Source: Pomphorhynchus laevis
Taxonomy: Eukaryota; Acanthocephala; Palaeacanthocephala; Echinorhynchida; Pomphorhynchidae
Direction: 5' to 3'
Assembly (NCBI GenBank): GCA_012934845.2
Contig: WNNJ02002166.1
Location: forward strand, 62,001-126,000
Length of the DNA: 64,000 nt
Shown: positions 11,701-22,439 of the stretch, in pieces
How positions within the stretch are numbered: the first letter of the stretch is position 1
Layout: each line of letters begins with the position of its first letter
Program-made: the position numbers and the translations under genes
The notes under the pieces: generated by a model
Seen by the model: only the letters and a program-made list of their open reading frames with translations
What the model was told of the DNA's origin: nothing
Databases searched by the model: none

Positions 11701-14700
11701 TAAAATGTAATGTTCACCATTATAATATCTTTGAGAATATCTGATAAAAAATAGTAAATAAATCGAAAAATTTAATTATTGCCGTGTAGTATTATCCAAA
11801 ACCGTGTAGTATTATCCAAAATCCGTGTAGGATTACTTTCGGGGTAAATTTAATCGTCTTAGCATTTTTCGCAAACTTTTCAAGTTTGTGAAAATGTTTT
11901 ATCTGGAAAGGCCAATTGCATTAGCGAAAATTTACTAATAGAGTATTTACACTTATTTGATTCTCAAGGATATAGCCAATAAATGAAAACGTTTTATTTA
12001 AATTAATGCATTTAGCACCATCACTGAAACTCTTGATTGTAAAGGAAATATTGTCTCGTATATATACAAGACAATAATTAAATTTTAATGATTGCATAAA
12101 TTAAATTTTAAATAATTTTCAATTTAATTAAATTTATTTTTTATTAAAATATTATATAATTAAATTTTTAATGAGTGCAAAGTATTATATATTGTTCTTT
12201 ACATATTATATATATCATAAAGTATGCTTCCTTCTGACGATCTTCGATCTTTAATTCTAATACATGGTATAAAATAATATTAAAGGGCTCATAAAACTAT
12301 TGGGGTATAAAAATTTGCTTTAAGATTGAATATTAAGATTTTTAAATTTATGTTCAGTATAAAATACGCTTCTACTCAGTTAAGTTTGTTCAACTTAATT
12401 TGTTAAGTCTGATATGCTTGTTAAAATATGTAAACATTTAAATATACATCAAATTATAAATATGAGATAGTTTAAGTTAAAGCCAATTAGATTTAATGGT
12501 AATGTAATAAAATAATATTAATAGAAAGCCGTTGTTATCAAATGATATCGATGTAATCAAAATATAACAAAAATGATGAAATAAAGCAAAAATTGCGATA
12601 ATTTTGTAAATCGATTGTTCATTCATATGTTTTAATTTTTGATTGATCAGGAAAGAGTGAAATAGTATTTAAACAAAAATTGTAGATTTTTGTGACCGAG
12701 TGCTAACATAATTAAGCCTTAAATTTTTGATATCGTCATTTTATTGTATATTTAATATTATATTGAATTTAAATAATATGATATTTAAATTTAAGCATCA
12801 TAGAAAATATAATATTATATAAAAAATTTTATTATATTTTTTCATAATTGCCATTGTAACAATTTAATTAGCCGTGATCAGCATACTAAAGTCAATTTAC
12901 ATAAAGAATAAAACTACAATTTAACTAATAGGAACGATCTTAAGTATAACAATAATTAGTTAAGTTTACGCGGATAAAAAACATATAAGTTTTTATATAT
13001 TTTACTGCGGGAGGAAAAAATCTATCTCAGCGGTTTATTCAAAAAATTAATTACACTTATGAAGCTAAAATTTAAAACAAATATATGTAAACAATCTATC
13101 AGTTCACAGGTGAGGCAATCAAAATTTGGCATTTGAACATATGTATTACAGTAAAAGATAACGATTGGTAAAATGATGGAACAAAGAGAATTGAAACTAT
13201 ATATATAAACTATATATATTAAAATTAAATGGATTAAAAATCAATCGTATCCAGTTTTGGCTCCTGGACCACAGTTTCAAGCGATTTTTCGCACTACCAA
13301 TTTATAAATTACGCATTCCTTTCGGAATCCTTGAGAAATTCAGTGCCCTCGTAATCAACGGATACGCATTTGTGCCTTATATAAAGAATAACTAGAAGGT
13401 CCACACACGCAACAAGCCAGTAAAAACGCTTCTGCACCTGAGCTTCGTATAGCATCGTGAGGAATTGCTGGTGTCTTTATAGTTATCACAAAAGCAGTCG
13501 AAACGTACCCTAACCACTTCATCCGACTGACGATGACTGCTGGGTGGTTAGGGGCGTCTCGGAGTGATACATTAGACTGATGGAGCTGATGATCGAAGTC
13601 AAGTTATTTAGCAGCAAATATGGATTAAAAATCAATCGTAGCCAGCTTTGGTTCCTAGACCACAGTTTTCAGCGATTTTTCGCACTACCAGTGCGAAAAA
13701 TCGCACTGGTAGTGCGATTTTTCACACCAAAACTGTAGACAAATTATTTCTAAAAGTTTCGCCTTTTTTTCGCCTCAAACACAATTAATTGACAAACCTA
13801 AAAATGCGAAATGTTTTAGAAAGAATTTGTCTGCAATATTCGGTGTTTCTTCTTTATATTAATACCATATAAGAAGGAAAGTGTTACAGTATTAACGATT
13901 ATATATACTCTCAGTATCTGGCAAGCCGCCATCGACACTTGTTTTTTATTCCTAAACATAAAATTACTAAACCAGCCATTTAATACTTGATTATTCTGCA
14001 ATCAGAAATTTCGTTGCATAGGCAGAAATACTAAATAAAAAAGTCTCACCTTACACAGTAAATCCTCTATAGCTTCTCGTGATAAGGGCTTTATAGGGAT
14101 CGTATCTATATCCGGACAAGACTACAGTAAATACAAAACACATCATGCAGTAAATGAAATGATATGATAAAAAGTACAAACCACATTTGGCATCTGAAAG
14201 CTGCCTACGTTTTCAGGTAAATTCAACTTTACAGTAGGAAAATTCCATTTTTTTATAATGTTCTCTGCGTCGGTTTCGTTAATACTACGCTTTAACTTAT
14301 AACATATTCGCCGTGAGAATTTACTTTCGTGCGCGTTGTTTATATTGCTCATTTTCTGGATATTGAATTTAACATGTCTATTTTGATTAAGCGATACGAC
14401 TATGCGTTTTTGTTCCACAGGTACAACATGGACATTGCTTTGTACTGAGTTATTACTTGCTACAAACATATTAATTCATAAAGCATCAAATACGTTCTAC
14501 CTATGATATATCAGATATTAATAAGTAGTCTGAATAAAACTAAGGCAAATATTATTTTTTAAGGGTTTCGTCATTTGACTTTATTTTAAGCCTATACGAG
14601 TCCCAGCAACAGTAAAATTCAGTGACACTATACAACAAATCACTTATCTGACTCGGGAAAATTAGAAATTTTAATGTTATCGCTTAGCTCATTTATGATT

Positions 14701-17022
14701 AAAATCAGTTAAATAATTTCAACCATTCATCGCTTACCACAATATAATTTTGCAAAGATGAACATGTTGAAACGATAAATAACAGTATAAATGCTTCGGA
14801 TTGATGAATAAGCTTGTCTTTATTCTTATAAATACTTAAAATTGAAAAGGCTTCAGCCAAAAACGTTAAATAAAATTTTTCTGTATTCCTCGTATTTCTT
14901 CTATATATATCACTGTTTTCCTCATGAATAGGCATAAACACCAGGCAGCATTCTATATATCCTTTTTTCATGAGGAAAGCATAGTGATTTATTTACAAGT
15001 ACACCATTTGTTATCCCAGGGCAGGTGTAAGCAACAAATTATATTTCATATATAATCTTTTATATTAAAAATATAAATGCTCATATTTTGATTTAACGTA
15101 TAGTGGCATTTTATCTATTGAAAATATAAATACAGCGTTCTTATAAAGACTAACCTCACATAAAGATGATACGTAATAAGTCCAAACAACTATATATACA
15201 TATATGTCACTATGTTTTCCTCATGAGGAGGCATATTATACTGTCGAAGCTTCTTAGATAAAGCTAAACGCGTTTTTATAAATAAAGAACATTTGTCTAT
15301 TTCCTTTTGGCGGTTTAAAAGCGGTATATATTGGTAACAACTAGATATATCAACTATATAAATTTATATATAAAATTCGGCCATAATTGCAATGTTAATT
15401 ATAACTAGTAAGCAGAAGATAATTTAAGACGTTTCGCCAAGTTGAGCATTTTCAATTGCAAGTATTTAAATTCAAGATATTTTAACAGATATATTCAAGA
15501 TACCAAACATATTCAACTGAAATATAACAATCAATAACATTACACCAGAAATATTCAAAATATTTTAACCTGGTATTTAACCTAAATTTATTTGATATAT
15601 ATAATATTATACATTAAATTTATTGGATATAAACTATCAAAATGGTTTGGCCCTTTATTTCAATATTTCAGCCGAAGTCTTTATCAGAAAAATTGTAAAA
15701 TTATCTCTTTAATTTTTTTAAAGAAGAAGGCTTCGGCCAAAACGTTGAAATAAAGTGTTATAACTTATTTCCAGTTTATATGCATTATATTAGTTTATAA
15801 GATTATATTATTGTAGTTAATATTATTGTAGTTGTTATATAGTAATTTAATTATATAATTAATAATTATCCAAGAGGAGTTAATTCAAAAAGCTTAGACA
15901 TTTTTTCTTTCTGGAGCAAAGGTTGGTCGTAAACTGTGTGATCTATTATGGGGACTCGTTAAACCTCATAAGACATTTGTGTGTTGTGGATATTTTGTAA
16001 ATAAACGACTAACCTTTGCTCCAGAACGAAAATATGTCTGAGCTTTTTGTATGAACTCCTCTTGGATAATTATTAATTATATAAATTAATTACTATAAAA
16101 TTAATTAATTACAATATTATAATGTTATATAATTAACTACTATAATTAACTATACAATTAATTCAATTTTATAAAAATTGCATATTTGTCTAATTTCTGT
16201 GTATTATACTAGCCTTTATACAAATTAGAATGCTTAATAATTTATAATTGTTTATAATTTAATATATATTTATATGTATAATAATGCAATAAATAACATA
16301 TATACGTTATACATAGAATTATGATATAATTACACATGATAGATAGAATGAAAAATATGAACAATATGAATTAATAATATAGAATGAATAAATAGAATAA
16401 TATAGAATATTTGATGATAGAATTTCAAATGATAGAAAGTTATGATAGAATTGCATTCGTGTGCCAGCCTTGAGTTTGATGCATACTATTGACATTATTA
16501 TGTATATATAACATATATCTCTTCATTTCTTCCATCTGAGGTTATTTACCAACAGAACAAAGTAATTTAAGATTATATTAAGATTTGGAGAAAACGATAT
16601 TTTCTCAATTAAAGAATCACTAGAAAATTCTTTGTTTTAAAACGTTTAGGTAGGTTGACCTTCATTAGATGTTGCAATTAGTTATCAATCCAGAACTGAT
16701 AATAATTGATTGATAATTATAATTTTTTAATTTAATTAAATACAATGTGCGCTTTAGAATGATTCATTATGTAAATGAACTATGCATTCTGTTTAAAATT
16801 CTAAAGGGTGATCAGATCTAGGATGACCTCCGATTGGAAGCATTTATTCGTTTAGCGTCATAGTGCTTAAATAAGGATTTTATATCTTTAAATAAAAATC
16901 AAAAAATACGCACCAACACAGTAATGATTAATTGATCTATTAGGATTTTCATTAGTATCAGCATTTGTGATGGGTGCAACAGTTATTGTCGAAACTATAT
17001 CATTGTCATCATTATGTATCAT
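4762..17022 (-). CDS. Eight-exon host gene, unrecognised 581-aa protein
   Basis: Spliced model from minus-strand GT-AG borders and phase: 16914-17022, 14182-14459, 14050-14121, 13909-13995, 8339-8413, 6998-7069, 6848-6940, 4762-5721; total 1746 nt, 581 codons plus TAA. The first junction is phase 1 and all others phase 0, and every exon is open through its whole length, which is strong support. The ATG is the first codon of exon 1. An apparent 5' UTR exon could end at 17365 (GAG|GTAATA) with an in-frame TAA upstream. The protein is soluble-looking: a basic stretch at about 55-95, acidic DDEDD at 208-212, an Asn/Gln/Thr-rich linker to about 300 with a Gln run, and six cysteines within about 40 residues near the C-terminus. 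Introns are 54-60 bp (three) or 1.1-5.5 kb (four). I recognise no domain; the exon structure is much surer than any function. Confidence 0.75.
6848..6940 (-). CDS. Exon 7 of the eight-exon gene
   Basis: 93 nt, phase 0 at both ends; acceptor TTTTAAG, donor CCG|GTACGTAA. It encodes an Asn/Thr-rich polar segment starting NIEQSNNEGNNK and ending RTIDSP. It is separated from exon 6 by a 57-bp intron. Confidence 0.72.
6998..7069 (-). CDS. Exon 6 of the eight-exon gene
   Basis: 72 nt, phase 0 at both ends; acceptor AACTAG, donor AAC|GTAAGTA. It encodes DDEDDAASVFSIGEILREHQ and ends SIFN, an acidic cluster followed by a likely short helix. Confidence 0.72.
7530..8100 (+). mobile_element. RTE-type LINE, 3' fragment
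   Basis: In one frame the sequence gives YLGPTITVDGYLHAHISYRI, then NAAWMNWRSVTGI, METKMIRLTAGKT, RPIGIPKLKWMD and HDRTKWRQFSKSADP. This series is typical of the C-terminal region of RTE-clade reverse transcriptases (motif YLGS..T.DG, the METKMLRWTAG block, the R-GRPK-RW-D block and the closing DRAKWR..ADP). It is interrupted several times and lacks the reverse-transcriptase core, so it is a dead, 5'-truncated copy. It lies inside the intron between exons 5 and 6 of the host gene, in the opposite orientation. Confidence 0.8.
8339..8413 (-). CDS. Exon 5 of the eight-exon gene
   Basis: 75 nt, phase 0 at both ends; acceptor TTTCTGCTTACAG (good pyrimidine tract), donor GAT|GTGAGTAC. The peptide starts LRDATVSDNLVKYDSTDQ and ends QSLD. 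Confidence 0.72.
9130..9580 (+). repeat. Naiad-type pseudo-LTR relic, opposite orientation
   Basis: Reverse complement of the pseudo-LTR pattern at 32030-32390: it reads GCTGCTGTTGGGTCGAG, CCGAAACCTGATAACATAGC, TTCCTCCTGATGACCTCTAA, TTAGTCAATTCATAAAATTG and ends CGTAGACTCAGTTAGCTGA. No coding part is attached. It matches the 54200-54590 copy block for block but is more diverged. Confidence 0.7.
10641..10742. repeat. 20-bp tandem repeat, about 5 units
   Basis: The unit ACAATAATTAGTTTACAAAT repeats head to tail. The two outermost units carry a variant end (CAGTATTAAT), so the array is symmetric about its middle, as expected if it grew inside a pre-existing pair. Confidence 0.85.
11781..11830. 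repeat. Short 20-bp tandem repeat
   Basis: The unit CCGTGTAGTATTATCCAAAA occurs about two and a half times, the last copy with one change. No link to a known element. Confidence 0.75.
13229..13745. repeat. Unidentified module with ~75-bp direct repeats
   Basis: The block TGGATTAAAAATCAATCGTA...GATTTTTCGCACTACCA occurs at 13229-13301 and again at 13620-13692 with few differences. The second copy runs into a near-perfect palindrome of the last part (CACTACCAGTGCG / CGCACTGGTAGTG). Between the repeats lies a GC-richer segment (13310-13610) without a long open frame. I could not find a tRNA-like A/B box, so a SINE is not supported. It may be a small composite of pseudo-LTR-type ends. Confidence 0.5.
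13909..13995 (-). CDS. Exon 4 of the eight-exon gene
   Basis: 87 nt, phase 0 at both ends; acceptor CTGATTGCAG, donor AGA|GTATATAT. The peptide starts NNQVLNGWFSNFMFRNKKQ and ends CQILR. It is separated from exon 3 by a 54-bp intron. Confidence 0.72.
14050..14121 (-). CDS. Exon 3 of the eight-exon gene
   Basis: 72 nt, phase 0 at both ends; acceptor TTTACTGTAG, donor AAG|GTGAGAC. The peptide is SCPDIDTIPIKPLSREAIED followed by LLCK. It is bounded by two tiny introns of 54 and 60 bp. Confidence 0.75.
14182..14459 (-). CDS. Exon 2 of the eight-exon gene
   Basis: 278 nt, entered in phase 1 (first two bases complete the Ala codon begun in exon 1) and leaving in phase 0; acceptor ATGTTTGTAG, donor GTG|GTTTGT. 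It encodes a basic segment with KRIVVSLNQNRHVKFNIQK and KFSRRICYKLKR and ends GSFQMPNV. An in-frame ATG just upstream of the acceptor is not needed as a start. Confidence 0.75.
15652..15755. repeat. Inverted repeat with hammerhead-like core
   Basis: The arms CTTTATTTCAATATTTCAGC (15652 onward) and its imperfect complement ending GTTGAAATAAAG (15755) bracket about 30 bp. The left arm read on the minus strand gives CTGATAA, a short stem closed by UUCG, then GAAA: a degenerate hammerhead order. The layout fits a PLE pseudo-LTR end. Confidence 0.6.
15850..16088. repeat. Large foldback element, ~80-bp arms
   Basis: The left arm (15850-15930) and right arm (16006-16088) are near-perfect complements, sharing AATTATCCAAGAGGAGTT, AGCTTAGACAT and TCTGGAGCAAAGGTT. 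They are separated by about 75 bp of unrelated loop. No open frame. The arms have diverged little, so this is a relatively recent foldback insertion in the intron. Confidence 0.85.
16914..17022 (-). CDS. Exon 1 (first coding) of the eight-exon gene
   Basis: 109 nt, from ATG at 17020-17022 immediately after acceptor TTGATTACAG; donor TTG|GTGCG leaves in phase 1, matching exon 2. The peptide starts MIHNDDNDIVSTITVAPITN. The ATG at the very start of the exon, with an in-frame TAA in the candidate upstream exon ending at 17365, makes it the likely start; an undetected coding exon further up is not excluded. Confidence 0.68.
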
Positions 17023-18430
17023 CTGTAATCAATAAACAAAACGATTGAAAATTGCATATAAGAGAATCAATAGTGTTACATTGCAAGGTTATTTCTAAAA
17101 CGACAATATATAATTATTTTGCTAAATTACGTCAAAAATAAGGATGCATTTAAAAAATGCAAAGGATATAATCAAATCGTTTATTTTTTCAAGTACGTTT
17201 CTCCTATTAGGAATGACATTCAGTAAGGATAACCCAAAGCTCGAAGCATATGTTTACTCGTGAACTATTCGTGTTTCCCATATTAAAAATAAAGCTAACG
17301 ATGAAAATTTATCTGATAATCCGCTTTAAAAATGTGATTGAGAATATAATTGACGATATATTACCTCGTTTAACCCAATATTTATGTTGATGGACTCGTT
17401 TATTTAATCCTTGAAACGTTTGATTGTACTAAGAACACGGTCAGTCTTCACATTAAATACTGTAAATTTACACTTGCTGATTTGACTTTGATTTATTTTA
17501 AAGCTAGCAGAGTTGTAATCTCTTTATGATACATTATCGCATCCTTTATATCCAAAAGTAAAAAGGATTATGAATAAGTGGCTCTTTAACGTAGAACACA
17601 TGTATGCATCTTCATGGTTATGAAGATGTGAGCAATAGCTAATCAAAAATGCCAATTCGGAACAGGAAAAATCAAAATGACGGATATGAAGTGTATTGGA
17701 GTCTTATCACCGTGTTCCGGCTATAACAAAGCGTACTGTTAACTTTCGGATATTGCGTATCCATCAAAACCGGTAGTTGTTAATAATGGGATTAGCTTAT
17801 AAAATGGATTATCTAACCTTGAAATTCTGCTTGCATAATTTGTATATTGTTTTGATTTCAAACTCCTAAATTATTTCATCTAAATGAGCACGAAAGATTA
17901 CTTTGAAACAAGCGCAAAGCTAAACGACAATGTTCATTGACTTGATCTAATTTCTAAATAATATGCAAGCCCAATCGTGCAAATGGCAAATGGTGGGTAC
18001 AAGCATCCAAGGGCGTATCAATATTCAAGAGCTTGATAACATTTCGAGGGGTGGTTCTAAACACAATTATATCCCACATCACGAAATTAAGTAAATAATC
18101 TGCGACTAAATAGAGATAGATTATATTAATTTACACCAAGAGAAATAAGATCGTACATGCTAAAAAACTAACTTAAAGTTATGATATGAAAAATCAATTT
18201 CAATACCAAAAAGATATAGCTTAGATTAATTGAAGACTAGTATACGTATCCAGAGAACGAACTTGCTAAACTATGACTAGCGGTCTAACTTGATAAATCT
18301 GAATTTAATCTAGATAAAGGTTTTGGATGCTCGATATTTTTAATCAATTCATAATGTTCACTAAGCAATTGCCCGTGCCCCCTTCATATATCTTAATCTG
18401 TCTTAAAAAATTAAGATAATAAAAGTTAAT
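17023..18430. other. Upstream region of the host gene, no element recognised
   Basis: The likely promoter side of the minus-strand eight-exon gene. The only candidate feature is a splice donor at 17363-17365 (GAG|GTAATA on the minus strand) that could end a 5' UTR exon. Base composition is more mixed than in the introns, and no repeat was recognised. Confidence 0.4.
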
Positions 18431-18434
18431 AGTA

Positions 18435-18690
18435 CTGAAATTTTGATGACTATTTTTGATCTGCCCGCTGCTTTAATCCTATTTATAAGCCAACAGCAGT
18501 ACGCTACATTTAAGTAATAGTGGATCTCATCAGCTACTAATACAATACCTACGTTTCACGTTTCGGCGCTTTTAATGTTGGCTAACCATCACTCGACTCG
18601 TATGCTTTTATTGAAAATTAGATTTAATATAAAACTTATAGATAGGATTAAAGCAGCGTGTAGAATTAAATAGTCATCAAAATTTCAATG
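18435..18690. repeat. Foldback repeat, ~55-bp arms
   Basis: The left arm 18435-18490 (TTTTGATGACTATTTT...GCTGCTTTAATCCTAT) is complemented by 18634-18688 (ATAGGATTAAAGCAGC...ATAGTCATCAAAATTTCA). The loop of about 140 bp has no coding frame. Family unknown. Confidence 0.8.
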
Positions 18691-18975
18691 GTAACAATAA
18701 CTGCACAAGTAAATACACTTAAAGTTAATAGTATTAAGGTTAATAATTAAAATATATAAAAATTCTCTAGATCTGAGATCGATAGCTGATGACCTACATT
18801 ATTTGTCCGTACGACCTTTAACACACTAAGAAAAAAGTAGAAGTTCAAAATGTACTCAACGTATCTGCTTAAGGGATTGAATTAAAGGACATATTTTATA
18901 TATTTGTTACTTCAACCTTTAATTAGTGATATCTAGTCTGTTTTTCAATCGTTAGTTAGTAATGACCATCAATTT

Positions 18976-19117
18976 ATTTGTTCAAGGCGTTTAAAAATCG
19001 AGAGGAATATAAAAAGAAAATTATTGTTCACAAATTTTCGACTATTGCAATAGTTCTTTTCAGACAATAATTTTCTTTTTCTATTCCTCTCGATGTTTAA
19101 ACGCCCTGAACAATTTT
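18976..19117. repeat. Foldback repeat, ~52-bp arms
   Basis: Left arm 18976-19030 and right arm 19062-19117 share GGCGTTTAAA, TCGAGAGGAATA and AAGAAAATTATTGT in inverted order, with only about 30 bp between them. Its right edge is close to the 3' end of the LINE at 19150, so the two may be neighbours by chance or nested. Confidence 0.8.
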
Positions 19118-19149
19118 GAATAGCACATCTAAAGTATCATTGACCAATT

Positions 19150-20985
19150 TATTTAATATTGGCGAATGCACGCCTACGCGCACTTACAAGCTCACATAAA
19201 AGAAAAAAGAACAAACAAATAAGTAAACAAAAAAGAATGTAAAATGAAAATGTTGATGAAATTGAAGCAAGTATATTGAAGATAAGGGAGATGAGTGAAA
19301 TGTGACAAGGCGGCGGGGGAATGTTGAGTAGTTCGTTGAAGATGCATGATAGAATTGTGAGTTGGATACAATGTTGAGGTAATTGATTTCTTGATTTATT
19401 GTAAAGGAAGAGTCATAGTGCAGGAGCGTATACGTTGTTTGAAGAGTGGAAACGACGAGAAAGAACGGACGTAAGATGGTAAAGAATTCCAGACAAGTAT
19501 ATAGCGACTTTAAGAGAGCGAAGACCATAGTTGGTTGAGTGCGGAGGGGCGTGGATAAGTAAAGAATTACTTAATTGCAGAGTCAAGAGGACAGAACGCG
19601 AATCATCAAGATAATCGAGGTGTAAGTAGGATGGTGAGTGACAAAATAGAAGACGAAAGGTAACGGTACGCAAACGAAATTCAACACAAAGGTTAATTGT
19701 GGACAATATAGGTCGGAAAGTTTATGGGAAATATAATCGAAACGGCAAAGACGAAAGAGGACACTAGAAGCAGAGTTCTGCTGCGTTGGAGAGGTAAAAG
19801 CGCAGAATTGGATGAGTTAGCAAATAAGCTAAGGCAATAATCAATTCTGGGAAATAGGAGACAATATAAGAACGAGACAAGAGCGGAAGTCGATCAGCCT
19901 ACGAATGTGACAGAGGTCACGAAATAAGAAAGAATATCAAACTCTGTCATGAACAAAAGTAATGAGGGAAAAGAAATTGTCGAAGTGAAAACCTAAGAAA
20001 ATCATATTGTTAACGATTTGGAGAATGATCGAATTATAAGATAAAATATGTGGAGTTGTGTCGACGTGATGAGGGATGATCCACATTATTTTGGGATTTA
20101 CAAGAATAAGAGCTAGATGAAGAGAAAATATGTTTATAGATATAATAAGACAATTTCTGACTGATGTAGCGAGGCAGTGGATACAGAGATGATGCGCATG
20201 GGAGTAGAGGAGGATGTCATCGATATTCTGCATCAGATGAAAGTTATAGTCACGAGTTATATAAGGTAACTAGCCTAGAAAGGAAAAAAGATGATGACCT
20301 AAAAAGGAGCCTTACTTAACACCGCGCGAGATGGATGAAAATATAGATTAAGAGGAGTTTGAGTAAACACAAAAAGAGCATATAGAAAAATAAGATGTGA
20401 ATCATGCTACATTAGGAACTGAGAAACCATAGTTGTGATGAAGCCGAAATAGTAGAACAGAATGATCAACAATATCAAAAGCAGAAGACAGGTCAAGAGA
20501 GATTACTACACTACAAAGTTTCATATCGAGGGATTGGAGTAGATTACTGAAAACGCTTAGACAAACAAGTTCAGTAGAGTGATTAGAACGAAAGGCAGAT
20601 TGAAAAGGGGGTATAAATTTGAGAAAACAAGGTATATATTGACTTGATATAGCCCAAGACGCTCAAGGAATTTAAATAAGTCAGAAAAAGATAAATTGGG
20701 CGATATGAAGGTGTAAGCAAAGGATAGAGTTACGATTTTTTTTAGAAGAGGACGTAGGATAACTGATTTCAAGTTCTCTGAAAAAAAAACGCAGCTGCGA
20801 ATAGAACAATTGAAAAGGGTGGTAAGGAACGGTGATATGATCAAATGAATATATTTAAGTACATTCGTAGGGATAGGGTAGGCAGGCGAATATGTATTGG
20901 GCATAGAGAGAAGAAAACCTTAGAGACTTCCTTCGAAAAAACAGAAGAAGATGAAATAGCTCAGAAAGAAATTACATGATGAGCA
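19150..20985 (-). mobile_element. Decayed CR1-like LINE, reverse-transcriptase half
   Basis: Read on the minus strand, it aligns piecewise with ORF2 of the LINE at 42725-47246: ELFHLLL, SPAYPIPTNVLKYI, FLTTLFNCSIRS, LLKK, SNLYPLF, MWIIPHHV, FLGFHFDNFFSL and finally the 3' UTR pattern GTGCGCGTAGGCGTGC before an A/T tail at 19150-19160. The frame changes repeatedly, the YADD motif region is damaged and the endonuclease is missing (5' truncation near 20985). It is an old dead copy. Confidence 0.85.
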
Positions 20986-21395
20986 AGACGAGGATTGATG
21001 ATTTACATGAATAGAGGAGATGATCGTATTTCTTATGGATGTCCTATCAAGCTCCTATGAATGTCTATTAGAAACATTTTTACAAAGCTGTTTGTTACGA
21101 CTACTTAATTATGTGCATCTGGAATGAGCTTTTAAGCCTGATCAACTATTTGTAACTTAACTCACATAAGTTACAACATTTCATTTAAAGCATAGATCGT
21201 GCTTTTCTATTTTGCATAATTCCTATCTTGCAGAATTTCTATTTCGCCGAAAATAAAAAAGTCAAACCGTTAGATGACAGAACTGTTCTTGTTTTATGCG
21301 TGGGATCCATTTTTCGCGGGGTCTTGTTCAAATGAAATGTGCGGGGACAATTTATTCTCCCGGAAAGTGAGAATAAAGAAGTTAGTGAAATATGT
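20986..21395. other. Inter-repeat stretch, nothing coding
   Basis: No gene was recognised. It includes the left member (21213-21243) of a distant inverted pair whose mate is at 23103-23131. Confidence 0.4.
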
Positions 21396-21399
21396 TAAC

Positions 21400-22400
21400 A
21401 TAAACAGTATTAGGACCTTTGCTTTTCTCAATATATGACTTACCAGATAGACTTCGTTCAGACTCGCTCTTCTACGCGGACGATCTTAAAATACGGAGAT
21501 GTATCCATTATAGAATGGATTCCGACGCATTGCAGGAATATATTTGAATAGTGTCAACCTGAGATCGTGATAACGGCCTTTCGATTAACTAATTTAATTG
21601 TGTCATTTTATGCATAAACAGTGGCAATAGTAATCAACCCTAGAATTATTTTCATAACGACTACTTGATTATACAGGCTGAACATGTTAAGGATCTTGGT
21701 GTGTGGATATTTTATGACATATCGACTAAAACACAAGGAGTACATAACCACAAAAGTCAATAGACTGGTGGGTTTTATCCGTCGCACATTTGTTGTCCTA
21801 TCAAATCGATTATGTGCTAAGCGGAACGCATAATGATCATGATTCAACGAAGGTTACAATTGTTCCCTAATTTATAGTAGTCGCTGATAAACTGGATTTT
21901 GATCATCAGCTCTATGAAATTAATATATTAAAATCGATCTTTTATAAACTGAAATCAATCTTTTAAGTTACTTGCAATCGCATTTATTTTGAGTAACCTA
22001 TTGTATGGTTCCGAATGTACGTATCTGAGATTTAAGGGCGAGGTAATTCAACTAGAGAATGTGCTCCGATAAGAATAAAGTTGATTCTTGGACTCAAACA
22101 TCATACTACTTACGACGGTTCCATGCACTTAGCATGAATTGTGGTAGCAAAAAAACGGGTTCTCCGTGGCCTGTCTTTTTTGGAAAAATTTGCATATCCG
22201 AAGTCATGTGCTAATAAAGTAATTTATTGTTCGTTCTGGTAATGGATTACGTGGTCATTCACTCTGCTTAAGTCGACAGAGGATAACTAGCTCAGGAAAG
22301 GTGTAATTCGAGCGAAGGATCATAAGTCAATGAAACCAACTGAATAGAGATATTGCACTAGAACAGACAGTGGAGGAGTTTAAAAGAATTTTACATATTT
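21400..22400 (+). mobile_element. Decayed LINE of the CR1/Jockey group
   Basis: Frames on the plus strand give VLGPLLFSIY, DLPDRLRSDSLFYADDLKI (the catalytic motif C region), AEHVKDLGVWI, GNGLRGHSLCLSRQRIT and a C-terminal QTVEEFKRILH. This order is the palm, thumb and C-terminal region of a LINE reverse transcriptase of a family different from the other LINEs here. It is 5'-truncated and interrupted many times. Confidence 0.75.
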
Positions 22401-22439
22401 AACGGTGATATGACTATTTGCTGTTTTTTTATTTCTTAC

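Larger units (their letters stand above)
8414..13908. other. 5.5-kb repeat-rich intron of the host gene
   Basis: Very AT-rich. Recognisable contents: a Naiad pseudo-LTR relic (9130-9580), fainter copies of the same end near 9780-9870, a 20-bp tandem repeat (10641-10742), a second 20-bp tandem (11781-11830), TTAATTAA-rich simple sequence (10750-11170) and a direct-repeat module (13229-13745). No exon was seen inside. Confidence 0.6.
14460..16913. other. 2.45-kb intron with PLE-like hairpins
   Basis: It contains a degenerate PLE terminal core near 14840-14875, a hairpin element at 15652-15755, a second large hairpin at 15850-16088 and otherwise AT-rich DNA. The hydrophobic frame at 14705-14971 has no coding support. 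Confidence 0.55.

Noticed and set aside
13310-13610. Possible tRNA-derived SINE
   Set aside because: No convincing A box and B box at the right spacing, and no tRNA fold by eye.
13229-13745. LTR retrotransposon reading of the direct-repeat module
   Set aside because: Too short, no TG...CA ends, primer site or coding region; no LTR-type element was recognised anywhere in the window.
14705-14971. Hydrophobic minus-strand frame of 88 codons
   Set aside because: It lies in an intron, overlaps a PLE terminal core, and its borders do not fit the phase of the neighbouring exons.
17661-17760. Short plus-strand frame MTDMKCIGVLSPCSGYNKAY
   Set aside because: Only about 21 codons, no splice or conservation evidence.
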